Positions 49,428 through 62,530 of a DNA stretch of 64,000 bases are shown piece after piece (positions within the stretch are counted from its first letter, which is position 1; every line of letters begins with the position of its first letter). The stretch comes from Escarpia spicata. Lineage: Eukaryota > Annelida > Polychaeta > Sabellida > Siboglinidae. Under the pieces are notes generated by a model. The model ran no database searches and was not told the DNA's origin. It worked only from the letters and a program-made list of their open reading frames with translations. Made by a program: the position numbers and the translations under genes. The stretch covers positions 7,969,906 through 8,033,905 of the forward strand of contig OZ023210.1 in NCBI GenBank assembly GCA_963995525.1, read 5' to 3'.

Positions 49428-50705
49428 ATGAGGACCCTGCGACCGTCGTTGGTGTTTTTCTTGATATGCGCCTTCAATGCCCTGTTCCTCTTTCTTCTAC
49501 ACACCCATCTCATCTCCACTAAGTCTTGTGTCCGGGGATGTGACGTCACACAAAAGACACCGCAGCAACTCCGTACAATTCCAGCCGTTCACTCGCAACC
49601 ACGGAATTGCGGCCGAGAACGCATCAACTTGATCTATGTAAAGACGCACAAGACTGCCAGTGATACGATCACCAACATATTGCACAGGTTCGGTTTGCGT
49701 CGTAACTTGGAATTCGTCCTACCGACAAGTGAGCGCTTCACTCTCTGCTTCCCGTATCTACTCGAGCCTCGCTGCTTTCGACCACATAAGACGGAACAGT
49801 TTAACATCATGTGCCAGCACGTCGTCTACACCCCGGATGTGATGTCACGCATCATGCCGCCCGACACTGTCTACATCACCAGCATCCGGGAACCGTTCGC
49901 CCGGATGAAGTCCGCCTTCCGGTACTTTCGACTTCACGACCGACCCAACCTCCGCGGCCCCAGACCACTGGAGCGTTATTTGGCGGACATTCCTGGAGTA
50001 GAACGCGCATTCAAGTCTCCGAGAAACAAAGAGCAAAGAAAGACGTGCTTACCACCCGACTATAGCTTCACGAGGAACAGTATGGCGTTTGGCCTTGGCT
50101 TCCATACCGGCTTTCATCACGGTACCGTCGACCAATCGCACAACGCCACTTACACCAGTGAGTGGATCGCGGCACTTGATCGCCGGTTCAGCCTCGTTAT
50201 GGTTGTTGAATACTTTCACGAGTCCCTTGTCCTGTTGCGGCGACTCATGTGCTGGTCGATGCTGGACATACTTTACATACGAGACGAGAACCAGCATGTC
50301 AACAAAAACAAGAACGTCCACCCGAGACTTATCCAGCGTATCAACACGAACAAGAAAGTCGACCCGAGACTTATTGCAAACTTCCGGCGCTACAACGTCC
50401 CCGATTATACGCTTTACGATCACTTCAACTGGACTCTGTGGCGCAAGATCGCGGCGGCTGGCGACGACTTCTGGGCGGAAGTGCGTCACTTTGACCGCGT
50501 AATAAAATCTGTTGAACGGTTCTGGCGCACGTCTCGTCCCCACCAACGCCTCACCATCCCGGAGTCGCCGTGGAATGAGGCCATCACTTTGTCACCCTTG
50601 CATTGCGGCCATATGAAGAAGTTGCTCATCCAATTCGCGATTGATGTGTATGAGGCAACGCCGGGAGAGAAGTTAAAAAAACAGCGTGACCCGCCGGGAT
50701 GTTGA
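49428..50705 (+). CDS. Galactose-3-O-sulfotransferase-like enzyme
   Basis: Family members transfer sulfate from PAPS to the 3-hydroxyl of galactose on glycolipids or glycoproteins in the Golgi. The 425-residue frame is a type II membrane protein: a short cytosolic tail, a TM segment at about residues 7-25, then the lumenal catalytic domain. The 5'-phosphosulfate loop is VKTHKTAS (71-78). The 3'-phosphate site is around SIREPFARMKSAF (152-164). Further family blocks are EYFHESLVLLRR (261-272) and the C-terminal CGHMKKLLIQ. Possible N-glycosylation sites are N239 and N334. The ATG at 49,428 begins just before the TM segment. A splice acceptor-like TTGCACAG lies about 20 bp upstream, so a 5' non-coding exon is possible. 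Residues 291-318 are a 14-residue tandem duplication. The substrate is unknown. Confidence 0.85.
   Translation: MRTLRPSLVFFLICAFNALFLFLLHTHLISTKSCVRGCDVTQKTPQQLRTIPAVHSQPRNCGRERINLIYVKTHKTASDTITNILHRFGLRRNLEFVLPTSERFTLCFPYLLEPRCFRPHKTEQFNIMCQHVVYTPDVMSRIMPPDTVYITSIREPFARMKSAFRYFRLHDRPNLRGPRPLERYLADIPGVERAFKSPRNKEQRKTCLPPDYSFTRNSMAFGLGFHTGFHHGTVDQSHNATYTSEWIAALDRRFSLVMVVEYFHESLVLLRRLMCWSMLDILYIRDENQHVNKNKNVHPRLIQRINTNKKVDPRLIANFRRYNVPDYTLYDHFNWTLWRKIAAAGDDFWAEVRHFDRVIKSVERFWRTSRPHQRLTIPESPWNEAITLSPLHCGHMKKLLIQFAIDVYEATPGEKLKKQRDPPGC
50298..50381 (+). repeat. In-frame 42-bp tandem duplication in the sulfotransferase
   Basis: Units are 50,298-50,339 and 50,340-50,381, both built on AACAAGAA...GTC-ACCCGAGACTTAT. 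They encode VNKNKNVHPRLIQR and INTNKKVDPRLIAN. Confidence 0.85.
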
Positions 50706-50768
50706 CGGTGACCGTGTTAAGGGAATGACGGTAATCATCACAGCAGTGCATATCAACATCATCCACGT

Positions 50769-50909
<141 letters not shown>

Positions 50910-51149
50910 ATGAATAGAATAACACTTTATTTTTGTCACAATGCAATTGGTTCAACGTATTTTCAATTAGTTAAAGTAAACACACTTTTAATTTGTAAAA
51001 TGAATAATGAACACAAGTTGTTTTAAATTATGTCTGTTTGGGGCGCGTGTAACTCGACACTTATATTACCGAACCTTGATCTTGTGACCACACCCATTCC
51101 ATATCTGCTACAACCACATTTGTTTGGGATGCGATAGACGAACTATTTT

Positions 51150-51475
51150 ATCGTCGTCCACACCACGGTTGTTACATGGAAATAATCCCACCCGACTCTG
51201 TCTGCCATAAGAGTTCGCGGTGAAGTGTCTTTCACTACTTCGGTCTACCGTTGGTGAGGATGCTTTTGCAAGAGAAACCAAAGTTGGAAAATCTGTGAAC
51301 CACACTACTTGTCTGAATAACGGATTCAACGTACTGACAACAGTTTTACGTTCCGTCGTTGGCAGCCAACCAAGTTTCACGTTTTCAAGAACGACCAGAC
51401 GAACAACGCCACCTACATCCGGCGCCGGATATACGCTCTGAGCCTCGTACTCCCGGTGTTGACCAGTGAACCGTG
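51150..51475 (+). pseudogene. Probable sulfotransferase pseudogene fragment
   Basis: Two patches in different frames resemble the neighbouring enzyme. One is PPDSV...SVFHYFGLP (about 51,193-51,250), like PPDTVYITSIRE...SAFRYFRLH of the intact gene. The other is NDQTNNATYIRRRIYALSLV (about 51,392-51,450), like VDQSHNATYTSEWIAALDRRFSLV. Stops and shifts separate them. The order and spacing fit a decayed tandem duplicate, but the similarity is short. Confidence 0.45.
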
Positions 51476-51479
51476 AATT

Positions 51480-53727
51480 TGGGTATCAGGTTCGGGTGGA
51501 TTTTTCTGAAAAACGAGGTATGAGAATTTAAAGAATTTTCCACAGCACTTGTGTCAATGGAAGTTACATTTGATGTGAAATGTTCGAGACGATTGTTAGG
51601 TAAACTTTGCAGGAAATGAAGGAAACGTTATAATGGCCGCTTATGTAAAATCTAATGTGGTCGGACCCAAGCAACTGCAATTTGCATTGTGAGCCAACAT
51701 ATCTCACATTGAACTTGCCGTTGCAAGTTGCCCATGGGCTTCCACAGTGTTATTATTATGGGGCCTGCATATACATTTTTAAAATAATTTCTTTCTGATC
51801 GAAACGTTTTTAGACATAACTCGAGTGCTTCAATATGATGCAAATTGGTGTTCTAAAGTCCTAAAGTGCTGGTTACACTATGCTTTTTGCCATATAGGTG
51901 TGATTATAACTTCGTAATTACACGTGCGCGATTACGCCTAATTTTGTTGGACCAATTATAATCGAACTTGCGTATGCATGCGGTACATTAACATTTTCCT
52001 TTTAGACGGCTTGAACCTCGAGCGCTAAACGTTCAGGGATTAATCTACGACCCCTCAAAAAGTAAGACGTAAGTAATCGAATACGACGAAAGATCTATAT
52101 CTTTTCAAAATACACCACCTTTGTTAAAATTCTCACGTTTTATGGGGTAAATAAGTTGTTCGGACCGTAGAACGCAATGTGCGCGTAATACGTCAAAAAT
52201 AATTTAAAAATCGCAAGAACCACGCGGAAAAACGGCCTCTGCGTCATGGACTTGGCAACATGAAGTATACGCTGAACACAATAATGCTTCTGTCGATCCT
52301 CATGCCTATAGCATAGCAATACCAATATTATTTTACAATTCTACACTATCACAACTAGGGCCTATCAATGGACGTGAACTTCACATTCTCTCCGAACCTG
52401 TAACACTGATTACAAAAACAATCATACTAAATTTGAAGCACATTTGGAAAGAAAAATAAGTGTCTCGGTGTCAATGGATTCATGGCGTGAGAGATGACCT
52501 CCTTTGAACTTCCGGAAACGATAAATTCCTCCATTAAAACGCCAATACAAAAATATGTGTGTCTATTAAAGTAGCCTAAGAACATTTCGCTCATCAAGAG
52601 TAGCAGATAGAAGAAATATACCTTGGCTGCTGACATAATGTACAGGTAATAACCAAAGAAAGGACACTGGCAGTGCATTGAATTCGCGTTCAGTTGTTAT
52701 TGGGATTAATGCGACTAAATTCATATTAGGAAAGACATTTCTCTGTTTTGTTACAATCTACGATGGGCGTGTAACCATTGACGGGAATGCATTTGGGACA
52801 ACACTGTAATTTGCAATGTTGCCATTAAAGTCGAATCTACAAATAGGCAGTCCTGCTAACGAAGTCACGCTCAACAGCAAATAATAATCGGTGTAACTGA
52901 ACTCAAGCACGCGAATATTGATTATCTAATGTATTTATTAGGTGCAATTTTACACAACAGCTCATTATAACGGAAATACACGAAACTCGTCTTCGGTAGT
53001 TCCTTGTTTCAACGTATGGCAATCAACTACCGATTGCGATTTTTTCATAAATTTGTTTCGGTATCTAACGACATACAAACACGTAACAGAATACCGACCT
53101 ATACTCTACTACATAATCATACAAGGACAATAATGCTAAACCATATGTGCACGCTCGCAATATAATGACGCATCTGAAACATCAAACGTTAACATTATCT
53201 CAAAGCAAAACCCTGTTTAAAAGACAAATTGGTACATTAGAGCAATGGGCACAGTAGATGGTCTTCCAGTCTGTGTTCAGATGAAATAAACGTAGATGAA
53301 CAGTGAAAATATCTATTGCGTCATCAACATTTTCACAACAATTCATCTCCCTATAACTGACGCATTATTTGGTATTTATATGAACAAGAACAAGGACCTG
53401 AACAATCTGAGGAATAACACTTGATAGTTCCGCCAGTGCTCAAGGATTTGAACAACCTGAAGAATGATGCGTCAGAACTCTGTTAAAAGAGAGAAGGAAC
53501 ACTGAATAAATTGAATGTTCGTTGAACCGTTCAGACAGACGTCGTATCCTGATCTATATTGACCTCGTGAAAGGCTCGACTGTCGCCGCTTGTGCGCATC
53601 TTGTCGAAATGAATGTATGTCATCCCCGAAGACATCAGGTGGAATGGCCGTTCGACATTGACCATCTGTCCACGGGTGACAAACTAGTGTTCGTTTTGTT
53701 GTCTCGCCTCTTATCTTCGACACACAA
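51480..53727. other. Intergenic, no gene recognised
   Basis: Only short frames without domains. No repeat array seen. Confidence 0.4.
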
Positions 53728-54630
<903 letters not shown>

Positions 54631-54954
54631 CTGAAGAAGTCGAATGAACGGACGGAGGATTAACACATTTCGAACCCATTTGAAGTGTCACGATACATGC
54701 ATTTATGACGTATTCAGTATTCGCTTCACGAATGCATCGGTTATTCTACGTGTATATTTAGATTGAACGCGATAAAGAGCGAACTAGAATAAGATAAGGT
54801 AACGAGATGAAGCCAATGCGGCAACAATTATCGGTAACAACGGCAAATCAAACGAATGCATGAATAATCACAAGTTCACAAAGTTAAAAAGATCAATTCT
54901 GATGTAACGTTGCATTCTATACTACTCGCACACAAATTTGTCAGATACTAGTTT

Positions 54955-55095
54955 ATGCAGTTGGGTGAACTGGAGCAGTGTGGAGTGAACGAACATTCCC
55001 AAGTTTCGAAATGACAGGAAGAGACTTCGAACCCGGTAACTCGTGATTGATAATACTAGGCTCTAAATTCTAAACCATTGCGATCCACACAAAGC
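54955..55095 (-). mobile_element. SINE copy, reverse strand
   Basis: On the minus strand it has the B box GGTTCGAAGTC, then TTTCGAAACTTGGGAATG, CGTTCACTCC and CCAGTTCACCCA, matching the SINE at 34,749 in order. Confidence 0.6.
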
Positions 55096-55462
55096 ACAGT
55101 TCAAAATGTGATTAGCTATTTCTAAAGAAAGACACTGAGGATTTTATTACTATTCCCGCTGACAGAAACAAAGCAAAAGCTAAGAAAGCATTGGTGGAGG
55201 TATTTGCATGCTGGTCAGCAGAAAGTGGGCCACTAACGTTTGTGTGAGAGAACGAGTCAGCCCGAGATCGTACGAAATCTTGACTATGTTATTTAGGCCT
55301 CACTACCTTCCCCGTATATTTGGTCAGATCACTGTTGTTCTGACCTACATATCAGGACCAGACAACGCAGAGGCAGCCGAGTGCTACAATGCGGCGCTAA
55401 GCAGGTCAGTGGACCAAGCCGTCTTTATACTCGTGCGACATCTCTGGCCAGCTGCCTATACC

Positions 55463-55712
<250 letters not shown>

Positions 55713-55718
<6 letters not shown>

Positions 55719-56185
55719 GTAGATATACATATGTATGTATGCGCCTGCGCGTACATCTTTACTAATTCTTGTTTGAACTACATGATGACTAAACCCAACA
55801 CATCAAAATGAAATAGGAAAACGGGATACACAAGCCAATAATTATTATCTTTACTTTTCCTCTTAAACTTTTGTTTATATGTTGTATGTGAGGGACAAAA
55901 CATGGTGCACGCATTTAGTAGGTTATTAGAACTCGGTTTTACTTAGCTATTGACGTGGTCGGACGGGATAAAGTTGTACACCTGAGCGGTCATCGTAGAA
56001 TAGAGATCAGTCGACTGGTACTTGGACTGTTTCCAGGCAAGTCCTAATCGGCTCATAGAAGACGATCTCTTTTGTTCGACGCACTGTCGCCGATTAAATA
56101 TTGTGTGTTGTCGCTGATCTCAACGATGGAAAAACACCGTCAAAGTTGGGGTGGACCTCACCTAGATCTTCTTTGGTAATGCATA
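55713..56185. other. Upstream flank of hemerythrin gene 5
   Basis: No gene or repeat recognised. It contains the distal promoter of gene 5. Confidence 0.5.
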
Positions 56186-56193
56186 TATATAAG
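56186..56193 (+). promoter_or_regulatory. TATA box of hemerythrin gene 5
   Basis: TATATAAG followed by TTCC, as in genes 1-3. The downstream CACCAGTCTTCTGACAACTG is shared with them although the introns are unrelated, which points to functional conservation of the core promoter and 5' UTR. Confidence 0.75.
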
Positions 56194-56256
56194 TTCCGTC
56201 TGTGGCACCAGTCTTCTGACAACTGTCGAGCTCCAAGTCGCCAAGAACCATTCAAC

Positions 56257-58303
56257 ATGTCTTTCGTTGTACCTGAGCCGTACGTGTGGGACGAGTCCTT
56301 CAGAGTGTTTGTGAGTATTATGGTATGTAGCATTTACCTGAAACGAGACAACAGAACTGCTACGAAACTAATATCTTGAATGTCTAATTTCTCTTGACTA
56401 TTCATATTTTTGATACTTGCTGAAGCGCATGCATTGTGTTTGCCATTTGTCGCCGGCAACAGAAGCGTCTGTGAAAGGCCAATTTTAGTTATATGTAGAG
56501 AGACAATGACACTGACAACAACAACAACATTTATAACACAGAATTTGCCAAATATACAATTATAAACGGTATTATAATATAAATATACACTTATAAACCA
56601 CGTTGAAATGGGCAAGAAAAAGTGTATCACTTATAAACACTTGCCCAATAACAGTAAATATAACTACAATCAAATAATGCCAGTATGCAACACGCATGAT
56701 TTCAACATCAGTTTTATAGTTTGATATTATCGACAGTAATTTTCTCTTTACAGTATGACAACATCGATAAAGAGCACCAGGCGATTTTCACCGCGATCTT
56801 TGCTTGCTCCAAGAATCCGTCAAGCACTGATCATATCGCGAAACTGTACAAAGTAACGGAAGAGCACTTCGTGGACGAAGAGGTAACACATGGTTGCGTT
56901 ATATATCAATTATCTTATCGTATTTTGGTCGTAAGGTGTGGTTGCGCTAGATGCTTATTTTCCACATCGAACAAAGTGTATCATCAACAATCAAAACATT
57001 GGATTTACAAAACAAACATTGTTTTAATGGAAGTCTTGATTAATCTCTTGTTTCTTAGTACGTTATATTTATTATGTGTTACAAGTTAATTTATTAGCTT
57101 CATATATGCGTTATTGACGATTGAAAACAGGTCCAAGAGTAGACGTAGAGTTAGTTAAAGAACCCGTTACGATATTGTTTACAAGTATTCCACTGGCATC
57201 TGCAGCATACCACGGAACGATAGTGGCTTAATAATTCCACAACTAAACAACAAACACCACACGAGCAACTGAATCTGGCAAAGGATTTCATATATCCTGG
57301 TTCCGTGGAGTTGTCTGTCAATAATAATGATAATAATAAGTTAACGTCTTTTGTGCCTAAACCCTCGGATACCAAGCTCAGAAGCCCATCGATACAAAAT
57401 GGTTAGTCAATCTCAGAATCGATCAGTCATAGTAAAGTCGTCAACAGATTGATCAATACGTTAGGGCGCTAAGGTGCACATGGTCGCGTAATTGTCGTAT
57501 AAAGAGGTCTACCTTTACTGGTTCTACTAGCGTTTTTTTATCTTTAGGGCATGATGAAAAAGGCAAGATACTCGGACCTGGCCAACCATCTGAAAATCCA
57601 CAACGATTTCCTTGCGAAGATCAAGAAGCTCAACGCACCGATAAATTACGCTAGCATAACGTGGGCCAAGAAATGGTGAGTGTCTTTTCGCTGTTGCTAT
57701 CAGAAAACGACTCCGAAAAGGTTCTTCTCAGATCCACAATCTTACGTCACAACCGATCGTTGCTGGTCTTAGTAACCTTGTTTACGTAACTACATTGCAC
57801 CATTACGGCGGCATGGATCTATCATATCAACTTATCCCATAATAGTCTACTGTCCTTGCTGAAACAACTTTGTCCTTTGTGTTTGGCATAAACACTAATG
57901 TGTGGGTCAGAAATCCAACGAAAAATACGCGGAATGTCCAACAGTGTTACATTTTAGGTGTATGTTGCTAGTTTGTCAGGGCCTGTTGCTTGGCAAACAA
58001 CCACGCAATGGATCTGACGACTTGCCAAACAACGAATTAATGGTGTCAACGTATTTAAGATGTGCCAATAGCTAAATTGATTTCGAATAAAGGTCAACGA
58101 ATTATGGATTAGGTGGGTTATTTCTTATTTGTTCCACTGTTGAAAGGTTCGATTAGCTGGCTTAGTGAGGCCCTCACTAATGGATCATGCATTACTTGCT
58201 ATATACGTTAGAACATCATACATTATTTCATGATTCTATTATCTCTTGCAGGTTGGTTGGCCACATTAAGGGAGTCGACTTCAAGTACAAGGGAAAACTG
58301 TAA
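56257..58303 (+). CDS. Hemerythrin, gene 5 (four exons)
   Basis: Exons: 56,257-56,310, 56,754-56,882, 57,548-57,675, 58,252-58,303 (phases 0, 0, 2). They encode 120 residues, close to genes 1-3 in helix A (YDNIDKEHQAIFTAIFACSK) but with more changes in exon 3 (KKARYSDLANHLKIHND, NYASITWAKKW). All seven ligands are kept at H26, H56, E60, H75, H79, H108 and D113. It is more divergent than genes 1-3 are from one another, but closer to them than gene 4 is. Intron 2 holds a LINE 3' fragment. A possible signal AATAAA is at 58,683-58,688. It is expected to be functional. Confidence 0.95.
57319..57510 (-). mobile_element. 3' fragment of CR1-like LINE in intron 2 of gene 5
   Basis: The (ATA)n tail, CCTAAACCCTCGGATACCAAG and GGTTAGTCAATCTCAGAATC align with 41,581-41,720 of the complete LINE, in the same orientation. 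It is a typical 5'-truncated insertion of the same family. Confidence 0.75.
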
Positions 58304-58728
58304 ATGGAACCCAACATTGACGACCAAACAACAACCACAAAACGAGAATAATACACAGTGATTCTCGTTACTAGCTAGAAGTACACTGCCTGTCGAGCCA
58401 TTTTACAATGCTTCTATCAGACGCTATTGTCATACCATATTGACGTCACATTGTCAGAAAACGGTGGACAAATTTCTTAGTTTGCCATTTGGAGTTGGTG
58501 AACACGTGAGACGACCAAACTTTTGCTGTCCAGTTTCGTCGTTTACATTAAAGAACAACATATTCCTGCTATATGCCAATGTCATGTATAGGTAAATAAT
58601 ATTGTGTTTATGTATGACGTTTGTAAGAAATGTTGCTGTAATTTCTCCATGTTTTTACTTGTACCTATGTAAAACTATTCGAAATAAATGTATTTTGTAT
58701 GGTATGACTTGTATCGTTTTCATACATA

Positions 58729-58743
58729 CATACACACACACAC

Positions 58744-58798
<55 letters not shown>

Positions 58799-58823
58799 CG
58801 TGTGTGTGTGTGTGTGTGTGTGC
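58729..58823. repeat. (AC)n-(AT)n-(GT)n near-palindrome
   Basis: An AC run, an AT run with a few breaks and a GT run make a self-complementary stretch of about 90 bp that could form a cruciform. Confidence 0.85.
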
Positions 58824-59240
58824 GCCCCTGACACATACATCCTCCTATGCAAAGCAACAATGCAAGACAAGTGTAGATTGAAATAGGCCAACTTAATGAC
58901 ATTTAGCTTTATTCGTTTACACAACTCATAAACTACAACATCAATACACGTTCACAGCAAGCATGCCGGCCCCAGTGGTACTGCTAACCACTACCTACAA
59001 GTCGTAGACGTATTGCCAACCACCAGCACTAACTATCTCACGACACTATATTTACCATTGACACCGTATCGGTGGGGGTCACTCCGCCACCAGGTCACCT
59101 AAAATCAAATGTGACCGACCCCCACCAACTAAACGCCACGCATTGTTACCGACATTGATGTCATTAAAAACAACACCACAACCGTTGGAATGTAGCTATT
59201 AAACCGATTTCATAAATATATGCCACACACGTAAGATACC
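58824..59240. other. Intergenic, no gene recognised
   Basis: No features seen beyond CACC-rich patches around 59,060-59,130. Confidence 0.4.
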
Positions 59241-59800
59241 ACTGTCAGAGACGCAGGTATACCTTGACGCTACCATAAAGTTAAGCAACCGCTGCTGCCT
59301 CCGCCCCTGTCAGAGACATATCCCTACTGCCAACTTCTAGAAACACTGCTACCCTATACAAGTAAGATATGCCGCTGCTGCCTCCTCCCCTGTCAGAGAC
59401 ATATCCCTACTGCTAACTTCTAGAAACACTGCTCCCCTATACAAGTAAGATATGCCGCTGCTGCCTCCTCCCCTGTCAGAGACATATCCCTACTGCTAAC
59501 TTCTAGAAACACTGCTCCCCCTATACAAGTAAGATATGCCACTGCTGTCTCCGCCATTGTCAGAGACATGTCCCTACTGCTAACTTCTAGAACCACTGCT
59601 CCCCCTATACAAGTAAGATATACCACTGCTGCCTCCGCCCCTGTCAGAGACATATCCCTACTGCTAACTTCTAGAAACACTGCTCCCCATATAGTGTAAG
59701 ATATGCCACTGCTGTCTCCGCCACTGTCAGAGCTTTCAAACTATCATCTAGCTAAGATACCGTTGCAGTCTCCGCCCCTGTCAGAGACCTGGATATTTAC
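59240..59800. repeat. 84-bp minisatellite
   Basis: About six units. The landmark GTCAGAGA recurs at 59,309, 59,392, 59,475, 59,559, 59,643 and 59,726, with a shorter last step to 59,780. Each unit contains ATATCCCTACTGCTAACTTC and CAAGTAAGATATGCC. Because 84 is divisible by three, one minus-strand frame stays open for 86 codons with a 28-residue period; this is most likely incidental. Confidence 0.9.
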
Positions 59801-59983
59801 CCTCTAGAAACACTGCCCGCTAACTAATCATGCTACCCTAATATATTTCCTGAACGCGTCTGAAGCCCCACGACCTGCAGCTCTAATCTGTGCATCAGAC
59901 TCACCCCTTAATGCTGCCGACGGTGCAGATGCAAATAACGGGGCCTGTAAGGTCCAAGATCGCAAAATTCAAGCACTCTTTAG

Positions 59984-60640
59984 CTAAAAATCAAATTCCA
60001 TGCGCAACCCATCCATATATGCAAATAACAGGGCCTGTACTGTCCCCCTAGCCTGCCGAAATTCACTACGCCACCTAGCTGGGTGAATGGATGTGCCTGG
60101 TACACGTCCTCCATTAACCTGCAATGACTGTGGGCCCTGTCTATCACTGTGCTTAAAATGTCTAAAAGAGACAGTTATCAGTTCCTTATTTACCGTGACA
60201 TCATGAAACTGCAGACAACCCTGCACCGTCCTATGCATAGCTAATTCGGTTGGTATGTAATCATTCACTGAAGACCCTTCTGGATATGATGGGTTATGAA
60301 TCATACCAAAATCACCCCAAGAGGTGATACCCGGAATGCAGGATCAGCTGGTGGTACATCAAAAATGGGGAGGGGCCCAAGATATGTTGCAATGACTCTT
60401 CTTTCTTTAACCTTGTTATTTTTCTTGCACTGAATTTCGTAAGCAACCTATGTCAAACCCTACCTTGAAATTGTTAACCAGATATTTACTCGTCACATCA
60501 TCATACCCTTGTAACATATGTTTCAGCGACACTACTCGCTTCCCTTTAATGACCTCAGAGCGCGAAAAGACTTGTCGAACTCTTTCCCATCTCATGTAAA
60601 ATGTGCAGATTTCTGCCTTAGGCCTAGGAGCGACGCAAAC
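59984..60640 (-). mobile_element. Rearranged DIRS-like retroelement fragment (RT joined to tyrosine recombinase)
   Basis: On the minus strand the order is: VFSRSEVIKGKRVVSLKHM and GYDDVTSKYLVNNFKVGFDI (60,600-60,440); then, after shifts, AFRVSPLGVIL (about 60,345-60,310); then 60,304-59,984 with IHNPSYPEGSSVNDYIPTEL, like the start of a DIRS-type reverse transcriptase. This runs straight into FRHFKHSDRQGPQSLQV and LFAYMDGLRMEFDF, the C-terminal part of a DIRS/Ngaro-like tyrosine recombinase. The rest of RT, RNase H and the recombinase N-part are absent, so an internal deletion joined the two. Identification rests on these motifs. Confidence 0.65.
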
Positions 60641-61390
60641 TGTAGGGTCCCCATTATCCCCCCTCAGGACGAACTGTCAGGGCCAAACCTGGCCGAAAAA
60701 AGCTTACTTTGGGCAGAAGGGAACATAAATAAACAAACTTACTCACCCATACTTCATCACGCACTTTTAGGGGACATGACTGTAAATGGAAAGGGCATTT
60801 GTGATCATCTTGGGCACTCTTGTCTGCGTCGGCCCTGGACGAATCTGCACTATCGCTACCACACCTGCAATGGGTCGGACAGCTACTGCCTCAACCTTGC
60901 TCTCTACAATTGGCCAAAGGGGACAACCACACCAGCTCCCTGAATGTCCACTGTCGATGGTCCAACAATCGGTTCTGCCACCTGAATAGGTGGCTCGAGA
61001 GTCGGTGCGGACGCAACTCCCGCATATCTCATCGTAACTCATCCGTGGTATCCTGCTGTCGCGCCTCGACAGCCTCGAGTTGACGCTGCGCCACTCCTGT
61101 GGCAGCAGCTGTCGCGATACGGACCGCCGGATCCACCTGGGCTTATGCTGGCTCGCCCCTTGTTATATGCGGGGGCCTTGCGCTGCCGACCTGGCACGCT
61201 GCCTGGCCGACTGTCTCACTGGAGGTATCCTACAACATTATATGGCAGCTTAAACACAGTGAATTAAAACATTCCTAGGCATATACACCTTGATCATTGC
61301 CTGTCTGCTGACCTCTTCGAGTATCGTTCTCCCCCATTCCCATGTCACCACACTGCTAAAGCCTGGATATGAACACCAACTATTCATCAA
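60641..61390. other. Possible upstream remnant of the DIRS-like element
   Basis: GC-richer than its surroundings and carrying several overlapping short frames on both strands with no recognised domain. It could be the gag-like 5' part of the DIRS element, but nothing proves it. Confidence 0.3.
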
Positions 61391-62060
61391 CTTAACCAAT
61401 ATGAACAACAAAGATTCATATACACACCGATCCAATATGCATACCAAAGATTCATATACCCTCAAAGATTCATATACACCGAAAAAGAAAAAGAAAAAAA
61501 CTGAGAACTTTAATAAGTGAACCGATATGCACACAAAATATTAATATACACTGAACCGATATGAATACCAAAGATTCATATATACTGACCAATATGAATA
61601 CCAAAGATTCATATACACCGAAAAAAAAAAAACCAAGGACTTAACAAGTGAACCCATATAAACACCAAAAATTCATATACACTGAACCGATATGAATATC
61701 AAAGATTAATATATACTGACCAATATGAATACCAAATATTCATATACACCGAAAAAAATTAAAACCAAGGACTTAATAAGTGAACCGATATAAACACCAA
61801 AGATTAATATACACTGAACCGATATGAATACCAAAGATTCATATATACTGACTGACCAATATGAATACCAAAGATTCATATACACAAAAAACCAAGGACT
61901 TAATAAGTGAACCGATATGAATACCAAAGATTCATATACACCGAAACAAATTAAAACCGAGGACATACTTAACAAGTGAACCGATATGAATAGCAAAGAT
62001 TCATATACACCGAAAAAAAATTAAAACCGAGGACTTCACAAGTGAACCGATATGAATACC
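61391..62060. repeat. AT-rich minisatellite
   Basis: Irregular units built from ACCAAAGATTCATATACACC, a poly-A or AAATTAAAACC stretch, GAGGACTTAACAAGTGAACC and GATATGAATA. Unit lengths vary from about 30 to 70 bp because sub-blocks are gained and lost. Confidence 0.85.
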
Positions 62061-62530
62061 AGCACTAACAGGCTTCCGTACATTATAACAAACTGAAACA
62101 CACAGGCGTACACCTTAGTATAGTGAGTGATAATAGGGTAACTTAGCCTTCAATAAGTTGTAAACAAGATTTAACAAACCTGATTATGTGGTAGAATATA
62201 TAGGAGATAAAGTAACAACCATCAAACTACTTACATAAGATAATATCTGTGTAAGCCAGTACTTGCTAGATATTTTGATTAGGTAGCATTGTTGTTAAAA
62301 TTAAACAAGGGCGATAGTCGGGCGGCGTAACCTAAATAAATAAAGCAGCCTAACGTAATGTAATTGATTGTATTTAAATTAGGTCACTACTGGTAATGTT
62401 AGCGTTCGTGATAGGTTAAATAGTCGGCTGTGTAATTGAAATCTGTAACATAAAGTGTGCTGCAGTACACAGGAAACAGGCTTTATAAAGACTAAGTTAG
62501 TTAAGTTATTAAATCAATTCTTATAGGAAT
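62061..62530. other. Flank and possible 5' UTR of the following LINE
   Basis: No gene recognised. It may include the internal promoter of the LINE. Confidence 0.35.

Noticed and set aside
59420..59680. 86-codon frame with 28-residue repeats
   Set aside because: It follows from an 84-bp minisatellite. There is no promoter, splice or homology support.
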